Virus record (IMG/VR): IMGVR_UViG_3300042892_000176
Location: 1 to 32,464 of that record
Length of the DNA stretch: 32,464 nt
Source: a virus
Reading direction: 5' to 3' (one strand)
Under the pieces are notes generated by a model. It was not told the origin of the DNA, did not search any database, and saw nothing but the letters and a program-made list of their open reading frames with translations. Of this stretch, positions 29,766 through 32,464 are shown one piece after another (within the stretch, counting starts at the first letter, position 1; each line of letters starts with the position of its first letter). Both the position numbers and the translations under genes were made by a program.

Positions 29766-30443
29766 ATGTTCAGCTATCAATTTCATATCAGGGACTACCT
29801 GACGAAGACAAGGCATCTCAGCCAAACCGAAGACCTCGCGTACCGCAGGCTGATGGATGTGTACTACACAGAAGAGAAGCCACTCCCCCTCGAATCAGAA
29901 GACTGCGCTCGTTTGATCGCAATGCGTGACCATGCCAAAGACGTTGATCGTGTGTTGCATGAGTTCTTCACGAAGGCCGATGATGGCTGGAGGAATGATC
30001 GTTGCGACTTCGAGATCGAGAAGTACCACGGCAAGGCTGAGTCAGCGAGACGAGCCAACAAAGCCAAGATCAGCAAGAAGGAATCTCTGAAATCAGAACT
30101 GAAATCAGAACAGATTACAGAACCGATTCAGGATGCAACCCATAAACCTAAGAACCCAAGAACCCTTAAACCCACCTTACCTACGGAGTGGTTCGATTCC
30201 TTTTGGTCAGCATACCCACGCAAGGTAGCAAAGGCCGAGGCATTGAAGGCGTTCACAAAGATCAATCCTGATGAGACCGTCCTTGCCAAGATGCTTGATT
30301 CTGTCAACGCATCCAAGCAATCAACCGACTGGACAAAGGACGGTGGGCAATTCGTTCCATTCCCCAGTACGTGGTTGAACCAGCGCAGGTGGGAGGATGA
30401 ATCATCAGAACAAACCAGTGTTCATTTTGAGGGGATGCTATGA
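29766..30443 (+). CDS. Replication initiation/helicase-loader protein (DUF1376)
   Basis: A 225-residue protein. The N-terminal domain FSYQFHIRDYLTKTRHLSQTEDLAYRRLMDVYYTEEKPLP (2-41) is a clear DUF1376 pattern, a phage replication-associated winged-helix-like domain. After a charged, repetitive linker (about 95-135), the C-terminal part has FDSFWSAYPRKVAKAEALKAFTKI and QFVPFPSTWLNQRRWED, a motif pair common to phage replication proteins that bring in the helicase. It heads the plus-strand operon that includes a helicase, so an origin-binding or loader role is likely. A 12-base tandem repeat lies in the linker region. Confidence 0.82.
   Translation: MFSYQFHIRDYLTKTRHLSQTEDLAYRRLMDVYYTEEKPLPLESEDCARLIAMRDHAKDVDRVLHEFFTKADDGWRNDRCDFEIEKYHGKAESARRANKAKISKKESLKSELKSEQITEPIQDATHKPKNPRTLKPTLPTEWFDSFWSAYPRKVAKAEALKAFTKINPDETVLAKMLDSVNASKQSTDWTKDGGQFVPFPSTWLNQRRWEDESSEQTSVHFEGML
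30087..30110 (+). repeat. Tandem 12-base repeat within the replication gene
   Basis: CTGAAATCAGAA occurs twice head to tail and is followed by the related CAGATTACAGAA at 30111-30122. It encodes the charged linker of the DUF1376 protein. Iterons within an initiator gene are known from lambda O, so the site may be part of a replication origin, but only two to three units are present. Confidence 0.4.
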
Positions 30444-30652
30444 AGACAGAGACGCAATTAAAGTTTGAGGCTGACTTGCTTCGGCTGGAGCAAGAGATGG
30501 ATGGGATTCAAAGATGCCTTGATAACGTCCGAGATGAAATCATTGAAGAGGTGGCACAGCACGTTGAAAAGATGTCGCCAATTGTTGCGGGTTATTTGGC
30601 AATGTACATAAGAAATGATTTGGCAAACTACATAAGGGGTATGAAGCAATGA
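30440..30652 (+). CDS. Small coiled-coil protein, 70 aa
   Basis: A 70-residue, helical protein with an acidic coiled-coil first half (LKFEADLLRLEQEMDGIQRCLDNVRDEIIEEVAQHVEKM) and a C-terminal SPIVAGYLAMYIRNDLANYIRGM. No family recognised. It is coupled by ATGA overlaps to both neighbours, so it probably works with the replication proteins or at least shares their expression. Confidence 0.68.
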   Translation: MKTETQLKFEADLLRLEQEMDGIQRCLDNVRDEIIEEVAQHVEKMSPIVAGYLAMYIRNDLANYIRGMKQ

Positions 30653-31113
30653 AATTATTACCTGATGGAGCAGACAGGATTTGGGAATCAAGGATGCTTG
30701 GCTTTAAGCCAAACGAAATGGTTCTTGTGTCATTGGTTGGGGATCTTGTTGATGGCAACTGGCAGATCTTTCTGTCGTCATCTGTCCACCCCAGAGATTA
30801 TGAATGGCGATGGGTTCGTGACCTTCAGATATGTTTGGTCTACGACAGCACCTGTAGTCAGGAGCGAATCAAAGATACCGCGCTTGCGATTGCTGAGAAC
30901 AAATCTATTGGTGAGGATTCCTTCAGCAATGGATTTCATGGATCACTGTTTCTGTGGAACGTGAGCGTTGAAAGAGGCGCACACATGAAGCACACACCTG
31001 AGATATATGGCGACCCATACTTATCTCTTCCATCCCACTCTGAGGAAATCAAGTACAGAGGTTTGTACCCATACGAGATACCTTTCTTTCAAGGAATAAA
31101 AAATGTCATCTAA
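30649..31113 (+). CDS. Unknown protein of the replication operon, 154 aa
   Basis: A 154-residue soluble protein with no recognised domain. Motifs include NEMVLVSLVGDLVDGNWQIFLSS, WRWVRDLQICLVYDST and GSLFLWNVSVERGAHMKHTPE, an alternation of strands and helices with several Trp. It starts in an ATGA overlap and its end overlaps the helicase start by 11 bases. Its function cannot be inferred beyond sharing the operon with replication genes. Confidence 0.68.
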   Translation: MKLLPDGADRIWESRMLGFKPNEMVLVSLVGDLVDGNWQIFLSSSVHPRDYEWRWVRDLQICLVYDSTCSQERIKDTALAIAENKSIGEDSFSNGFHGSLFLWNVSVERGAHMKHTPEIYGDPYLSLPSHSEEIKYRGLYPYEIPFFQGIKNVI

Positions 31114-32050
31114 CATGATCTTCTCGGCTGACAGCATTGACTTCGCTGAGTACGCCAGTGAGCCGCACGACAAGGACAAGATCTCTGAGCCAAAGGCATA
31201 CAGAGACGAGACCATCGAGCTACTGAATGGCGGGGAGATGGTCAAGGGGGCTACTCTTCCTTGGGTCAAGACGCATGACCATATCAGGTTCAGGGCTGGC
31301 GAGGTGAGCTTGTGGATGGGTATCAATGGTCACGGCAAATCCCTGTTGACCAGTCATGTCATGCTGGACTTCTTGCATCAGAACCAAAAGGTTTGTATCG
31401 CAAGCTTCGAGATGAAGCCAAGAGCCACTCTCGCTCGCATGTGTAAGCAGGCGGCTGGCGCTCCTCAACCAACGAATAGATTTGTGGATGCGGTAATCAA
31501 CCATGCAACTGGGAGACTCTGGCTGTACGACAAGATGGGACAGACAGATCCGACACATCTGTTGGCAATCATGAGGTACGCAGCGAAGAAGCTTGGCATT
31601 CAGCACTTCGTAGTTGACTCACTCATGAAGGTTGTTAAAGGCGAGGACGACTACAACGGTCAGAAGAATTTCGTTGACAGCGTGTGTGCGTTTGCTTTGG
31701 ACTACAACGTCCATGTCCACATCATTCACCACAGCCGCAAGCTTGGAGATGAGATGCAGATACCAAACAAGATGGACGCAAAGGGTAGTGGCGCAATCGT
31801 AGATCAGGTGGATCAGTGCTTTACTGTGTGGCGTAATAAGCGCAAAGAGCAGCAGGTTCAGGCTGGCAAAGAGGTTGACGAAGGTATGCCTGATGCCATC
31901 TTGGTGTGCGACAAGAATCGACACGGAGATTGGGAGGGTAAGGTTGGCCTGTTCTACAGGGCTGGCGCTTGCTCATATTCTCAGTCACCCAGTCACCCGA
32001 CTTATTACAGGTACGACAGATACATGCAGGAAGAAGGAGTAGCAATATGA
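31103..32050 (+). CDS. Replicative helicase, DnaB/Twinkle-like, without primase domain
   Basis: A 315-residue RecA-fold ATPase. Seen: Walker A GINGHGKS (73-80) after EVSLWM; CIASFEMKPRATLARM (98-113), the H1a-type element with a catalytic Glu; Walker B-like FVVDSLMKV; and VHIIHHSRK followed by KGSGAIVDQVDQCFTVWRNK, which is the characteristic helicase H3/H4 region of the DnaB and gp4/Twinkle families. The N-terminal 55 residues are short and contain neither a primase nor a DnaB N-terminal domain. It would unwind DNA at the phage fork, with priming supplied elsewhere. Shine-Dalgarno AGGA precedes ATG 31103. Confidence 0.87.
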   Translation: MSSNMIFSADSIDFAEYASEPHDKDKISEPKAYRDETIELLNGGEMVKGATLPWVKTHDHIRFRAGEVSLWMGINGHGKSLLTSHVMLDFLHQNQKVCIASFEMKPRATLARMCKQAAGAPQPTNRFVDAVINHATGRLWLYDKMGQTDPTHLLAIMRYAAKKLGIQHFVVDSLMKVVKGEDDYNGQKNFVDSVCAFALDYNVHVHIIHHSRKLGDEMQIPNKMDAKGSGAIVDQVDQCFTVWRNKRKEQQVQAGKEVDEGMPDAILVCDKNRHGDWEGKVGLFYRAGACSYSQSPSHPTYYRYDRYMQEEGVAI

Positions 32051-32367
32051 CTAGACCAGTAGAAGACTTACTCATGGAACTTGAGTCAGCCCACATGATG
32101 CTGGATGCCTATAAACAGGCTGTCCACCAGCTTTCGTTTGATCTTGAGATGACCAAAGAGAATCCAAACAAGTTTGCGAATGTTGCCGCAATAAGAAAGA
32201 TTGCCCTCAATCAAGCCGCAGATTTTGTTTCTGACTGGGGGGTTCCAACGTCTGGGGAAGACTTTGTTAAGTTGTGCGATCAGATAAGGTCGCTTCACGA
32301 AACAAAGGCAGCCGCCGTAGCAAGAGGGTTGGCTGCCATCGGAATTCAATACGGAGATAAACCATGA
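32047..32367 (+). CDS. Small helical protein downstream of the helicase, 106 aa
   Basis: ATG 32047 overlaps the helicase stop (ATGA) and is preferred over the longer frame from 31969, which lies in the helicase gene. The 106-residue product is helical: VEDLLMELESAHMMLDAYKQAVHQLSFDLEM, then FVSDWGVPTSGEDFVKLCDQIRSLHETKAAAVARGLAAIG. No domain is recognised. It could be a helicase accessory protein, judged only by its position and coupling. Confidence 0.68.
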   Translation: MTRPVEDLLMELESAHMMLDAYKQAVHQLSFDLEMTKENPNKFANVAAIRKIALNQAADFVSDWGVPTSGEDFVKLCDQIRSLHETKAAAVARGLAAIGIQYGDKP

Positions 32368-32464
32368 AAGATGTTGCCGACATCAAAGACCAGATCCGAG
32401 AGGAGCAAAAGAAAAAGAACAGAGAACAGATGCCGGAGATAGCCAAGTTGATGGATCAGGTTAA
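32364..32464 (+). CDS. Start of the next gene, truncated by the window edge
   Basis: ATG 32364 overlaps the preceding stop (ATGA) and opens a frame that runs off the right end after 33 codons. The visible part (MKDVADIKDQIREEQKKKNR, then EQMPEIAKLMDQV) is charged and helical. It is too short for a family call. Confidence 0.6.
   Translation, partial: MKDVADIKDQIREEQKKKNREQMPEIAKLMDQV

Overview
The window reads as part of the genome of a tailed dsDNA phage, most likely a podovirus. It has large internal virion proteins and no tape measure, sheath or tail terminator. The host is probably Gram-negative: the lysis cassette holds a spanin pair with the outer-membrane partner embedded in the inner-membrane one, plus an M15-type endolysin, and a heptosyltransferase-like gene suggests interaction with lipopolysaccharide. 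I cannot name the host. Terminase and portal would lie upstream of position 1, and DNA polymerase and other metabolism probably lie past the right end. No integrase, tRNA or CRISPR array was seen.

Layout. (1) 1-4661, plus strand: 3' part of the major capsid gene closed by a strong terminator, an inserted GT9 glycosyltransferase, two small conserved proteins, head-tail connector proteins and small tail decoration proteins. (2) 4666-10662: host-recognition region with an S74-chaperone tail fibre, two glycine-rich adhesin-like proteins and, between them, an AT-rich pair encoding an unknown protein and a ferritin-like di-iron enzyme. (3) 10671-13168: membrane and lysis cassette with small membrane proteins, a lipoprotein, a holin candidate, Rz/Rz1 and an endolysin. 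(4) 13169-25996: tail protein, two small proteins, two internal virion proteins and a 2634-residue polyvalent ejection protein with a zincin motif and an out-of-frame nested gene. (5) 25993-27005: methyltransferase and a DUF5872-like protein. (6) 26962-29488, minus strand: a Red-like recombination operon (annealing protein, YqaJ/lambda-type exonuclease, SSB) with three small genes including an HTH protein. (7) 29489-29765: divergent control region with a good sigma70-type promoter overlapped by a perfect inverted repeat, then a structured leader. (8) 29766-32464, plus strand: replication genes (DUF1376 initiator/loader, primase-less Twinkle/DnaB-like helicase, small unknowns), cut at the right end.

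Genes are packed with many ATGA or TAATG stop/start overlaps, so translational coupling is probably general. The least ordinary signals are: a 58-codon gene with its own Shine-Dalgarno inside the polyvalent protein gene; a 229-residue membrane protein whose only plausible start is ATT; a GT9 gene that starts on the last base after the capsid terminator and runs out of frame into its neighbour; the di-iron enzyme between two glycine-rich adhesins; and repeated PMFSRK separators in the polyvalent protein. All family names come from reading the sequence and from memory; no database search was run.
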